The notes under the pieces are model-generated. The model was not told where the DNA came from and did no database searches. It saw only the letters and a program-made list of their open reading frames with translations. Shown in pieces: positions 35,273-44,300 of a stretch of DNA of 64,000 nt. The DNA lies in NCBI GenBank assembly GCA_016125335.1, contig WGLY01000026.1:1-64000 (forward strand), given 5' to 3'. The DNA comes from Frankiales bacterium (lineage in GTDB: Bacteria; Actinomycetota; Actinomycetes; S36-B12; CAIYMF01). The position numbers and the translations under genes were made by a program. How positions within the stretch are numbered: position 1 is the stretch's first letter; each line of letters begins with the position of its first letter.

Positions 35273-35754
35273 GAGGCGCCTCCGTAGTGGACGACGGGCA
35301 GCGCCGACTCGTCGAGGGCGACGTCGGCGCCGGGGCGGAGCGTGGTGACGGCCTCCCAGCCATGGCTCGCCCGCCACCGGCCGAGGGCGTCGGGCACGGT
35401 GGCCAGGAACTGGTGCAGGGCGTGGCGCGCGTCGCGCTCGTGCGCCAGGACGCGGACCGATGCGGCGAGCACCTCGCCCTCGGAGACGATCTGCCACCGC
35501 CAGCCGAAGCCGTCGGCCACGGGCACGACGCCCGCGACGCTCCCCTCGAGGGCAGCGGCGAGCCGGAGCAGCGCCTGCTCGCACGAGGCCGCGTCCGGGT
35601 AGGTCTCCGGGCTCCGGCCGAGCTCGCGGTTGTTGGCGCCGAGCAGCCGCCACAGGACCGGTCCGGTCGCCTCGGAGGCGCGTACCCATTCGGTGACGCC
35701 CGAGTCCGGGTCCGGGACCCGGGCCGGGACGAGCTGGAACCGAGGGGTCGCCAC
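35269..35754 (-). CDS. DUF1508/YegP-like protein, first gene of the pst operon
   Basis: A protein of 161 residues with two repeats of the YegP/DUF1508 fold. The first contains [29 protein letters not shown], the second [17 protein letters not shown] with a following helix. No signal peptide, so probably cytosolic; the function of the family is unknown. The GTG at 35754 is preceded by GGAAGGAC. It heads the operon, coupled to pstB by overlap, an unusual place for this family. Confidence 0.7.
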   Translation of the reverse strand: MATPRFQLVPARVPDPDSGVTEWVRASEATGPVLWRLLGANNRELGRSPETYPDAASCEQALLRLAAALEGSVAGVVPVADGFGWRWQIVSEGEVLAASVRVLAHERDARHALHQFLATVPDALGRWRASHGWEAVTTLRPGADVALDESALPVVHYGGAS

Positions 35755-36301
35755 CGCTGTCCTTCCGTCACGCCGGTGCCTCGCGACCTGCCTGAGCCGG
35801 TCGCGCCGTGGGAGCGGATCGGCGTGCGCCAGCCGGATGCCGGAATGCTCCATGCGCCGGGCGGTGGCGGGAGAAGCAGCGCATGAACAGCAGACGAGTG
35901 CTGGGTGAACGAATGACGCTGTCGGCGCGGTGGCCCGCGGCGCCCGACGCCGTCCGTCCGGTGGATGCTCAGGTGCCGGGCGGTCCCACCGATAATGACG
36001 TCGATCAGTCCGAGATCCTGGACCGTCGTGGAAGCCGGCCCGAGGACCCCGAGGAGCGCTCCGCCGACCGCCGGCGGGGCGCTTCTCGCGTCCCGGCATC
36101 CGCGCCGTCGCCACCCACACGGCGCAGAGCGGCAGCGGGCGCAGCCGCAGGTGGGGCCGCCCCGGCTGCGCCGTTCGGCTGACTTTCGTAACGCGCGCAA
36201 CGGGAATCCCCGTTCGGCGCAGCAACCGCGCCGAGGGCGACGACGAAGACCCCCGCACGACAGGGCCGGGCGCACGTCCGGCAGCACACGCTGGGGGTGC
36301 C
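35755..36301. other. Divergent regulatory region, pst operon / DUF1800 gene
   Basis: 547 nt without a convincing gene. It holds the PHO-box-like element 35878-35910 serving the pst side. A GGGGGTG ribosome binding site lies just before the DUF1800 ATG. The remainder shows no clear promoter hexamers or repeats. Confidence 0.5.
35878..35910 (-). promoter_or_regulatory. PHO-box-like element upstream of the pst operon
   Basis: On the minus strand: GTTCACCCAGC (35900-35910), one 11-nt unit ACTCGTCTGCT, then GTTCATGCGCT (35878-35888). The outer units are in exact 22-nt register. This fits PhoP binding to 11-nt direct repeats. It is about 125-155 nt upstream of the first gene. Confidence 0.68.
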
Positions 36302-38155
36302 ATGGGACTCGACCCGACGACGGTCTCGCGCCGTCAGGTCCTGGGGGCGGGCGCGGTGGTCGCCGCCGCCGCGACCGGTGTGGCCGCCGCTCCGGCGGCG
36401 CAGGCCACGACGGCGACCGCGACCACCCCGGTGATCAAGAAGGTGACGATCTACCGCGTCGTCTCCTACCGGTACAACTCCGCGACCCACGTCACGACGG
36501 TCACGAAGGCGACGAAGGCCACCGTCGTAGCGCGCTTCGTGGGCACGGCGGTCTACCTCAAGAACTCCCACGGCACGTGGTTCCGCGTGCCCTACGTGTG
36601 GTCGCGGACCAAGCGGGCGCTGGTGTTCTCGCGCTACCTGCAGCTCAAGTTGCAGGCCGCGGCCAAGCCCAAGCCCAACCCGACGGCCGGCGTCACGGTG
36701 GTCTCGCCCGGGCCGTTCTCCGCGGTCTCGGCGTACCACACCACGGACTGGGCACGGCACCTGCTCAACCGGGCCGGCTACGGGCCGACCGACGCCGACC
36801 TCGCAGCGGTCCGGTCGACGGGCTACGTCGGATGGCTCGAGGCCCAGATGTCGCCGAGCCACGTCAGCGACACGGCCTGCGCCCAGGTGCTGTCCCGCCT
36901 GCCCGCGCAGGGGGCCGCGATCTGGCGGGTCAAGCACGGCATCGAGACCGGCACCATCAACGGCTGGGACCAGTACAACTCGGTGCTCCAGGACTTCACC
37001 GTCCGCGCGCTGCTGAGCAAGCGGCAGCTCCTCACGGTGATGGAGGACTTCTGGGGCAACCACTTCAACGTCACCATCTACGCCGACGGCACGGCGGAGT
37101 CGCGGGCGCACTACGCGTACACGATCCGCGCCCGCGCGTTCGGCCGGTTCGCGGACCTGCTGGCAGCCGTCACCAAGCACCCGGCGATGCTCACCTACCT
37201 CAACAACCGTGACTCGACCGCCGAGCACCCGAACGAGAACCAGGGTCGCGAGCTGCTCGAGCTGCACACGGTGGGCGTCGACGCGGGCTACGGCGAGGTG
37301 GGCGTCATCAACTCGGCCCGCCTGCTCACCGGGCTCGGCGTCGACTCCGACTCCGGCGAGTACGCCTACCAGCCCTGGAACCACTGGACCGGCGCGGTGA
37401 AGGTGCTCGGCTTCAGCCACGCGAACGCGACCGACACCGGTGGCGAGGCCGCGGTGAACGCCTACCTGAGCTACCTCGCCCACCACCCCGCGACCGCGCA
37501 GCGGCTGGCGCGCAAGCTGGCGGTGCGCTTCGTGTCCGACACCCCGTCGGCCGGGCTGGTGTCGCTGCTGGCGAAGACGTACCTCGCCCACGACACCGCG
37601 ATCGTGCCGGTCCTGCGGGTGCTGTTCTCCTCGCACGAGTTCGCGCAGTCGATCGGGGCCAAGGTCGCCCGCCCGTTCGAGCACCTGGTCTCGACGGCAC
37701 GGCGCATGGGAGTCACCCCGGCGCTCGACAACCTCGACGCCCTGCTCCAGCTCGTCTACATGGCCGACGACGCCGGCCACAACCCGTTCGGGCAGCCGTT
37801 CCCGACGGGGCAGCCGGACACCGCCGACGCGTGGGAGTCGACGGCCGCGACCCTGACACGCTGGAACAACACGATGTCGATGGTCGCGGGCTGGTACCCG
37901 TCCGACGTCGTGCGGCCGACGCTGCTCGCTGCTGCCGTGGGGCCCACGCTCCCGGCGACGCACGGCGAGCTGCTCGACGTCGTGGCCCGTCGGATGTTCG
38001 GCCGCGTCCTGGCACCCGCGCACAAGACCGCGATGCTCGCCTTCCTCGGCGTCACCGCCGACAAGGCCGTGTCGTCGAGCTCCTCCGCCGTGTCCGGCGG
38101 CCTGCCGTCCCTCGTGGCAGCGCTGCTGGACTCGCCCTACGCGACCCTCCGGTGA
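36302..38155 (+). CDS. DUF1800 protein, Tat-exported
   Basis: A protein of 617 residues with a twin-arginine signal (VSRRQVLGAGAVVAAAATGV). An extra Thr/Lys/Val-rich region of about 90 residues precedes the DUF1800 core, which begins TTDWARHLLNRAGYGPTDADLA. Core motifs include EDFWGNHFNV, ENQGRELLELHTVGVDAGY and GFSHANATDTG. DUF1800 proteins are exported, of unknown function, and almost always paired with DUF1501 proteins. The gene is divergent from the pst operon. Confidence 0.9.
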   Translation: MGLDPTTVSRRQVLGAGAVVAAAATGVAAAPAAQATTATATTPVIKKVTIYRVVSYRYNSATHVTTVTKATKATVVARFVGTAVYLKNSHGTWFRVPYVWSRTKRALVFSRYLQLKLQAAAKPKPNPTAGVTVVSPGPFSAVSAYHTTDWARHLLNRAGYGPTDADLAAVRSTGYVGWLEAQMSPSHVSDTACAQVLSRLPAQGAAIWRVKHGIETGTINGWDQYNSVLQDFTVRALLSKRQLLTVMEDFWGNHFNVTIYADGTAESRAHYAYTIRARAFGRFADLLAAVTKHPAMLTYLNNRDSTAEHPNENQGRELLELHTVGVDAGYGEVGVINSARLLTGLGVDSDSGEYAYQPWNHWTGAVKVLGFSHANATDTGGEAAVNAYLSYLAHHPATAQRLARKLAVRFVSDTPSAGLVSLLAKTYLAHDTAIVPVLRVLFSSHEFAQSIGAKVARPFEHLVSTARRMGVTPALDNLDALLQLVYMADDAGHNPFGQPFPTGQPDTADAWESTAATLTRWNNTMSMVAGWYPSDVVRPTLLAAAVGPTLPATHGELLDVVARRMFGRVLAPAHKTAMLAFLGVTADKAVSSSSSAVSGGLPSLVAALLDSPYATLR

Positions 38156-38163
38156 GGCCCGTC

Positions 38164-39456
38164 ATGACCGAGACCACCGCCCGTCCCGTCGACCAGGGCT
38201 GCTGCGAGGAGGGGGCGCGGGCCGGACGCCTGACCCGCCGCTCGCTGCTCAAGGCGCTCGGCGTTGGCTCCGTCGCCATCGCCGCCGGGCCGGCCGTGGG
38301 CATGCGTGCCGCGTTCGCGGCCGACCCCGGCTGGTCCGGCGACACCGTCGTCGTGCTCTCCCTGCGCGGCGGCTTCGACGGGCTGTCGGCCGTCGCGCCG
38401 ATCGGCGACCCGAACTACGCCGCGAACCGGCCCACGATCGCTGTGCCGGCGTCGGCGGCCTTCCAGCTCGACCCGATGTTCGGGCTGCACCCGGGCCTCG
38501 CCGACCTCCAGGCGCTGTGGACCTCCGGCAAGCTCGCGTTCGTCCACGCCGCGGGCATGAGCGCGCCGAACCGCTCGCACTTCTCGGCGATGGACGAGAT
38601 GGAGCGGGCCGCGCCGGGATCCAGCGCACGGTCCGGCTGGCTCGACCGCACGCTGGCGCTGCACTCCGTCGGCGGTCCCTTCAGCGCCGTGCAGATGGGC
38701 TCGTCGTCGATCCCCGAGTCGCTGGCCGGTCCCTATCCCGTGCTCGGCATGGACTCGGTGAGCGGCTTCCGGCTCAGCGGAGCGGGCAGCGCGGCGAGCC
38801 GCGCCAAGTGGTCGGCGGCCCTCAACGCGCTGCACGACCAGGCTCCCCCCGGCCTGCACGACTCGGCGGCCGGCACCCTCGGCGCGCTGGACACCGCGGC
38901 GTCGCTGGCGTCGTACACGCCGGCGAACGGCGCGTCGTACCCGAGCGGCGGCCTGGGCAACGCGCTCAAGAACGCGGCGCAGCTCATCAAGGCCGACGTC
39001 GGCCTGCGCGCCCTCACCATCGACCTCGGCGACTGGGACATGCACGCCGGCCTCGGCACGGTCGACAACGGCTGGATGCGCGGCAACCTGCTCGAGCTCG
39101 GCCGGGGCCTCAAGGCGTTCGCGACCGACCTCGGCACGTGGCTCGACAGCACCACCCTCGTGACCATCAGCGAGTTCGGACGCCGCGTGCAGGAGAACGA
39201 GTCCGGCGGGGTCGACCACGGCTGGGGCAACGTGATGATGGTGCTCGGCGGGCACGTGGTGCAGGGCGTGCACGGCACCTGGCCCACTCTGGCCGCCGAC
39301 AAGCTGACCCAGGGCGACCTCACGGCCACCACGGACTACCGCGCCGTGCTCGCCGACGTCCTCGTCAACCGCACCGGCGCGAGCGTGGCCCAGGTGGGCG
39401 AGGTGTTCCCCGGCTACACCGGGGCGAGCAGCCTGCCCGGCGTCACCACCCCCTGA
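38164..39456 (+). CDS. DUF1501 protein, Tat-exported
   Basis: A protein of 430 residues from the DUF1501 family, distantly related to the alkaline phosphatase/sulfatase superfamily. It has a Tat signal (LTRRSLLKALGVGSVAIAAG). Then follow LSLRGGFDGLSAV, HAAGMSAPNRSHFSAMD, IDLGDWDMHAGLGT and ISEFGRRVQENESGGVDHGWGN, whose Asp/His residues may bind metals. It starts 8 nt after the DUF1800 stop and is cotranscribed. The function is unknown; a metal-dependent hydrolase acting outside the cell is plausible. Confidence 0.92.
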   Translation: MTETTARPVDQGCCEEGARAGRLTRRSLLKALGVGSVAIAAGPAVGMRAAFAADPGWSGDTVVVLSLRGGFDGLSAVAPIGDPNYAANRPTIAVPASAAFQLDPMFGLHPGLADLQALWTSGKLAFVHAAGMSAPNRSHFSAMDEMERAAPGSSARSGWLDRTLALHSVGGPFSAVQMGSSSIPESLAGPYPVLGMDSVSGFRLSGAGSAASRAKWSAALNALHDQAPPGLHDSAAGTLGALDTAASLASYTPANGASYPSGGLGNALKNAAQLIKADVGLRALTIDLGDWDMHAGLGTVDNGWMRGNLLELGRGLKAFATDLGTWLDSTTLVTISEFGRRVQENESGGVDHGWGNVMMVLGGHVVQGVHGTWPTLAADKLTQGDLTATTDYRAVLADVLVNRTGASVAQVGEVFPGYTGASSLPGVTTP

Positions 39457-39471
39457 CCTCCCGGTCCGGGA

Positions 39472-39538
39472 CCCGTCGTTACTGCCGCAATGACCGGAGA
39501 ACGGCCGCAGATCCGGTCATCCGGGCAGTAACGACGGG
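39472..39538. terminator. Long interrupted palindrome between convergent genes
   Basis: CCCGTCGTTACTGCC (39472-39486) pairs with its complement at 39524-39538. Inside, ATGACCGGA (39490-39498) pairs with TCCGGTCAT (39512-39520). Three-base bulges separate the two stems and a 13-nt loop closes them. It sits between the DUF1501 stop (39456) and the zinc-finger gene stop (39540), so it can act as a bidirectional terminator. The unusual base composition also suggests an interspersed palindromic element. Confidence 0.6.
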
Positions 39539-39539
39539 G

Positions 39540-39869
39540 TCAGGCCTCGGCGCAGGCGACGCAGCGCGTGGCCCAGGGGTGCACCTCGAGGCGGCCCTCG
39601 GGGACGGGGCCGCCGCAGACGTCGCAGGTGCCGTAGGTGCCGGCGTCGAGCTTGGCCAGCGCGCGGTCGACGTCGGCGAGCTGCTCGAGCAGCTGGTCGT
39701 GCGCGGCCACCTGCGCCAGCCGCTCCACGGCGATGCTCGTGCCATCGCCCACGCGCTTGCCGAAGGAGATGCCGCCGCTGTCCGTGGGGGCCGCGCTGAT
39801 CCCGGCGATGCGCTCGAGCAGGTCGGACCGCTTGTGCTCCAGCACCGCGCGGACCTCGGCGTCGCTCAT
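39540..39869 (-). CDS. DksA/TraR-type C4 zinc-finger protein
   Basis: A protein of 109 residues with a helical N-terminal half (VLEHKRSDLLERIAGI, then VERLAQVAAHDQLLEQLADV) and the C-terminal zinc finger CDVCGGPVPEGRL...CVAC. The pattern is that of the DksA/TraR family, some of which bind RNA polymerase. Small actinobacterial members also include proteins linked to transcription control. It starts at an ATG overlapping the ABC ATPase stop by 4 nt, with GGAGGG upstream. Confidence 0.88.
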   Translation of the reverse strand: MSDAEVRAVLEHKRSDLLERIAGISAAPTDSGGISFGKRVGDGTSIAVERLAQVAAHDQLLEQLADVDRALAKLDAGTYGTCDVCGGPVPEGRLEVHPWATRCVACAEA

Positions 39870-40513
39870 CGCTCGGCCCTCCCGTCCACGAGGTGCAGCG
39901 TGTCGTCGCACAGCGCGGCGACCTCGGGGTCGTGCGTCGCTAGGACGACGGCGGCCCCGGCACCAGCCTCCTCCCGCAGCGCGGCGAGCACCACCGCGGC
40001 GGTGTCGGCGTCGAGCTCCGCGGTCGGCTCGTCCGCCACGAGGAGCCCGGGCGCGACGACGAGGGCGCGCGCCACGGCCACCCGCTGGCGCTGGCCGCCG
40101 GAGAGCTCCTCCGCCAGGCGGTCCGGGACGTCGGCGAGCCCGGCCCGCGCCAGCGCGGCCTGCGCCCGGTCGCGCACGACCGTGCGGTCGAGGCCGCGCA
40201 GCTGCAGCGGCAGCTCGACGTTCTCCGCCGCGGTGAGCACCGGCAGCAGCCCGTAGCCCTGGAAGACGACGCCGGTGCGCGCGGCGCGGTCGGCCGGGTC
40301 GACGGTGCCGCCGTCGGCCGGGACGAGCCCGGCGAGCACGGTGAGCAGCGTCGACTTGCCTGAGCCCGACGGCCCGGTCACCGCGAGCACGCGGCCCGGC
40401 ACGACGTCGACGTCGACCTCGTCGACCACGCGGCGTCCGCCGCGCACGACGACGACCCCGCGCGCGGTGACGGTCACGCCGTCGCGGGGCTCAGCGGGAT
40501 GCGCGCTCGTCAT
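39866..40513 (-). CDS. ABC transporter ATP-binding protein (MacB/LolD type)
   Basis: An ATPase of 215 residues with Walker A GPSGSGKSTLLTVLAGL, signature ELSGGQRQRVAVARAL, Walker B LLVADEPTAELD and His in LATHDPEVAALC. The short length and LolD-like layout fit MacB-type exporters with FtsX-like permeases. It is encoded directly after a second ATPase and the giant permease, with ATGA overlaps on both sides. Confidence 0.88.
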   Translation of the reverse strand: MTSAHPAEPRDGVTVTARGVVVVRGGRRVVDEVDVDVVPGRVLAVTGPSGSGKSTLLTVLAGLVPADGGTVDPADRAARTGVVFQGYGLLPVLTAAENVELPLQLRGLDRTVVRDRAQAALARAGLADVPDRLAEELSGGQRQRVAVARALVVAPGLLVADEPTAELDADTAAVVLAALREEAGAGAAVVLATHDPEVAALCDDTLHLVDGRAER

Positions 40514-41361
40514 GTCTCGCTCCTGCGCAGTCGCACCTCGGCACCGTCGCGCTCGACGATCACGCGCGTGCCGGGCGGCCAGTCGGCCACCACCTCGTCG
40601 GGCAGGTGCACGCTGCCGTCCTTGCCGACGACGGCGAACTGCTCGCCGTGGTGGCCCTCCTGCCCCACACGGCCGTAGCGCATCGTCACCGTGCGCCCGA
40701 GCCGCTGGCCCACTTCGGGGTCGTGCGTCACGACCACGACCGTGGTGCCGAACCGCTCGTTCACCTCGTCGAGGAGATCGAGCACGGCGTCGCGCGCGGG
40801 ATGGTCGAGTTGCGAGGTGGGCTCGTCGGCCAGCAGCAGGCCCGGGCCGTTCGCCACCGCGACGGCCAGCGCCACCCGCTGCTGCTCGCCACCGGAGAGC
40901 AGTGGCACCGGACGGTCCGCCACCGCACCGAGCCCGAGCGCCCCCAGCAGCTCCTGCGGCTGCATCGCCGATCGACGGCGCGCCCGGGGCAGCGACCGGT
41001 TGGCGAAGCGCACGTTGTCCGCCGGCGTCGCGTAGGCCAGCAGGTTGCGCGCCGCGCCCTGGAGGACCAGCCCGACGCGCTGCGAGCGCATGCGCAGCAG
41101 CGCACGCTCGGGCAGGCCGCCGATCTCCTCGTCGCCCACCCACACGCGTCCCGCGCTCGGCGGGATGAGCCCGCCCATCATGCCCAGCAGCGTCGACTTG
41201 CCGGATCCGGACGGACCGAGCAGCGCCACGCGCTCCCCCGGCGCGACGTCGAGGTCCACGCCGCGCACAGCGACGACGTCGAGGTCGCCGGTGCGGTAGA
41301 TGTGCACCAGCTCCTCGCAGCGCACCGCCAGCCCGGCCGGTCGCGTCGTGGTGACGGTCAT
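40510..41361 (-). CDS. ABC ATPase with AbrB-like C-terminal extension
   Basis: A protein of 283 residues. The ATPase domain (about 12-230) has GPSGSGKSTLLGMMGGL, LLSGGEQQRVALAVAVA and LLADEPTSQLDH. After it an extension of about 50 residues reads EQFAVVGKDGSVHLPDEVV, then PPGTRVIVERDGAEVRL. This is the pattern of a SpoVT/AbrB-like swapped-hairpin barrel. Such a tail is unusual for a LolD-type ATPase and could mediate dimerisation or DNA contact. It overlaps both the permease and the second ATPase genes. Confidence 0.85.
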   Translation of the reverse strand: MTVTTTRPAGLAVRCEELVHIYRTGDLDVVAVRGVDLDVAPGERVALLGPSGSGKSTLLGMMGGLIPPSAGRVWVGDEEIGGLPERALLRMRSQRVGLVLQGAARNLLAYATPADNVRFANRSLPRARRRSAMQPQELLGALGLGAVADRPVPLLSGGEQQRVALAVAVANGPGLLLADEPTSQLDHPARDAVLDLLDEVNERFGTTVVVVTHDPEVGQRLGRTVTMRYGRVGQEGHHGEQFAVVGKDGSVHLPDEVVADWPPGTRVIVERDGAEVRLRRSET

Positions 41362-44300
41362 TCCTGCACCTGCCTCAACAGGTCCGGCATGGCCCGCCGC
41401 ACGGTGCGCCGGGCCCCGACGTCCGCGACGACGGCGAGCACCGCCAGGATCACGGCGACCACGGCGAGCACCGGCAGCCACGCCGGGCCGTACCAGAGCG
41501 GCGGGCCGTCCGCGCCGGCGCTGTCGACCAGCGGCGGCAGGGCGATCCCAGCCGCGACGAGGCCGGCACCGGCACCGAGCACGACGCCGGTGAGCGCGAG
41601 CGCCACCTGCTCGCGACGGGCCGCGCGGACGAGAACGGACCGCGGCGCGCCGATGGCCCGCAGGGCCGCGAGCTCGTACGCGCGCCGGCGGATCACGACG
41701 TAGGCGTTGGCCAGCAGCGTGCCCGCGCCGAGCACGAGCGCCACCAGCGCGGCGAGCAGGAAGAGCCGCAGCGCGAGAGCCGTGCCGCCGCGGTCGAGCT
41801 CGGCCTGGGTCGAGTCGAGCGACTCCTCGCGCACCACCGACAGGCCCGAGGCCTGGAGGTCGGTCACGATCGACGCCGGCGCGTCGGGCGAGAGCCACAC
41901 CTGGTAGTCGAGCGGGTCGGTCACGGTGCCGGTCGCGGCGAGGGCGAACGGGAGATCGGCCATGGTGCCCGAGCGCAGCAGCCTCGGCAGCACGCCGGTC
42001 TGGAGGATCTGCACGTCGGTGAAGCGTCCGTCGAGACCCGCGATGACGTCGTAGCCCTCGGGCGCGCCGCTCGCCTTCACGGCGTTGCTGCCCTGGAGCA
42101 CCGGGAGCGAGAGCGGGTGGTCGGCGACCTCGATCGCGCCGTCGGCGATCGGCTCGACGCGGATCTTCACGTGCAGGGCACCGCCGTCGAGCGACGTGAC
42201 GACGGCCCCCGAGTCGATCCGGTTGACCAGCCCCGAGGCCCCGCTGCGCCAGCCCGTCTGCCCCGGCGCCGTGAGGTCGACCGGCCCCTGCGCGTCGCGC
42301 GCGTCGCCCAGCACGACCGTGCCCACGGTGTTGGTGGCCGGGAGCTCGATGGGGTGGGTGAACGTGAACGCCGAGAGCGAGCACGCCGCGGCCACGCACG
42401 TGGGTAGCGGCACGGTGTAGCTGTGGCTCCCCCGCCGCAGCACGCCCATGGTCACCGACGACGGCAGGCCGGTGGCGCTGCGGACCACCACGCTGAGCAG
42501 CACGGGCTCGCCCTGGCCCTGGTAGGTGGCGGTGAGCGTCAGGCTGCCCTGCACGGGGAGGGGATCGGTCTGCTGCGGCGGGTGCAGCGCGGCCGCGAGG
42601 TCGGCCGGCGCCATGTGCACCCAGCCGGGGTCCCACGACGTCACGGCCGCGAGCCGGGAGGCGTCCACGGTGAGCAGGCCGCCCGACCCGTTGTCGCTCT
42701 GGGTCGCCGCCATCGCGTGCGTGCCGGACGGGTCGGCCTGCTCGACCGCGGCGAGCAGCTGCCCGGCCGAGCCGGCGTGCACGTGCAGCACGCGCGCGGC
42801 ACCCACCTGCGCCCGCGCGAGGTCGGCGCGGTTGTCCGCCGAGACGACCCAGCCGTCGACGGCGAACACCGCGAGTCCCACGGCGAGCGAGAGCAGCACC
42901 ACGATCCGCAGGCCCGAGGGCCGGCGCGCGATGTTGCGCGAGGAGAGGTACGACGCCAGCCTCGGCGAGCGGCGGGTGCGCGCCACCTCGATGCGCGCGA
43001 GCCAGGGCAGCGCGCGCACCGCGAGCAGCCCGACCGCCAGCGCGATGAGGCCCGGGGCGAGCAGCGCCAAGGAGTCGGACCCGCCGCGGTTGAGCTCGTA
43101 GATGCCGGCGGCGGCCAGGGCGACCGCGGCGGCGTCCACGGCCGAGGAGCGCACCAGCCGGGCCCGCCGCCCGGACGTGCGGCGCAGCTGCTCGAGCACC
43201 GGCGCCGTGAGGATGCCGCGCACCGCCAGGCCCGCGGCGACCGCGCCGCCGAGCAGGCACACGAGCAGGGCGAGGCCCACGAGCGGCGTCAGGGTGACGT
43301 CGGTGCCGGGCACGAGGTAGCGACGCGTGAGCCAGACGTCGGCCGCGTAGGCGAGGGCGGCTCCGACGGGCAGGGCCACCACCAGGAGGATGACGGGCTC
43401 GGCCAGGCCGAACGCCACGGTGGAGCGCGGCGTCATGCCGCGCAGCTTGGCCAGGGCGATCTCGCCGGAGCGCTCCTCGCTGGTGGCCGCGATCACGAGG
43501 AAGAGCACGAACCAGGCGAGCAGCACCAGCTGCGCGGTGACGGCGAACGAGGTCGCGGCCACGTTGTCGAGCACGGGCTGGAGCGAGTCGAGGAAGTCCG
43601 GCAGCCCGCTGATCGACAGCGTCGCCGGCGGTCCGCCGGAGATCTGCGGCGCGCCCACGATCGGCGGCGGGGCGATGGTGATGTCGGTGACGGTGGCGAC
43701 GGTCGCGCGCAGCGCCGGGACGTCCCCGAGGTGGACCGACTCCGCGTTCAGCGCGCGGAAGGCGACAGCTGCGACGTCGCCGTTGCTGCGCTCCATGGTG
43801 GCCTGGTCGACCAGCACCTCGTCGAGGATGTCCGGCGCGTCCGGGTTGCTCGGCGTCGAGTACTGGTCCGGGTGGGCCAGGCCCCACACCGCCGGGTCCG
43901 CCGTGGTGGGGTCGTAGGTGCCGACCAGGGTCACGGTGTCGGCGCGCGGGTCCGAGGTGATGCCGAGGCGCATCGTCGTGCCGAGCCGGGCGTGGGAGTC
44001 CTTGAGCAGCCGCGCCGACACCATCGCCTGGCCGGGCCCGTCCGGGCACCGGCCGGACACGATCGTGACACCGCCGCACTGCCCGCGGTACCAGCTCACC
44101 TCGGCCACGCCGAGCGCGCGACCCTCGATGCTGGGGCTGCCCTGGAGCACCGTCAGCGACAGCGTCGGCGGCCCGTACCACGGGTCGAGCCGGGGGTCGG
44201 CCGCCCGCGCCTGCACCGCCTGCGCGAGCTGGTTCGGCGTGAACTGCGTCTGCCCGGCGATGTTGCCGCGCGAGAGCACCCCGGTGGTGACGGGGGGCGC

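Noticed and set aside
33423-36287. Single 954-codon minus frame through pstC and upstream
   Set aside because: Only the last 341 codons (from MSHQAVLEP) are protein-like; the rest is an out-of-frame reading of pstB and the DUF1508 gene.
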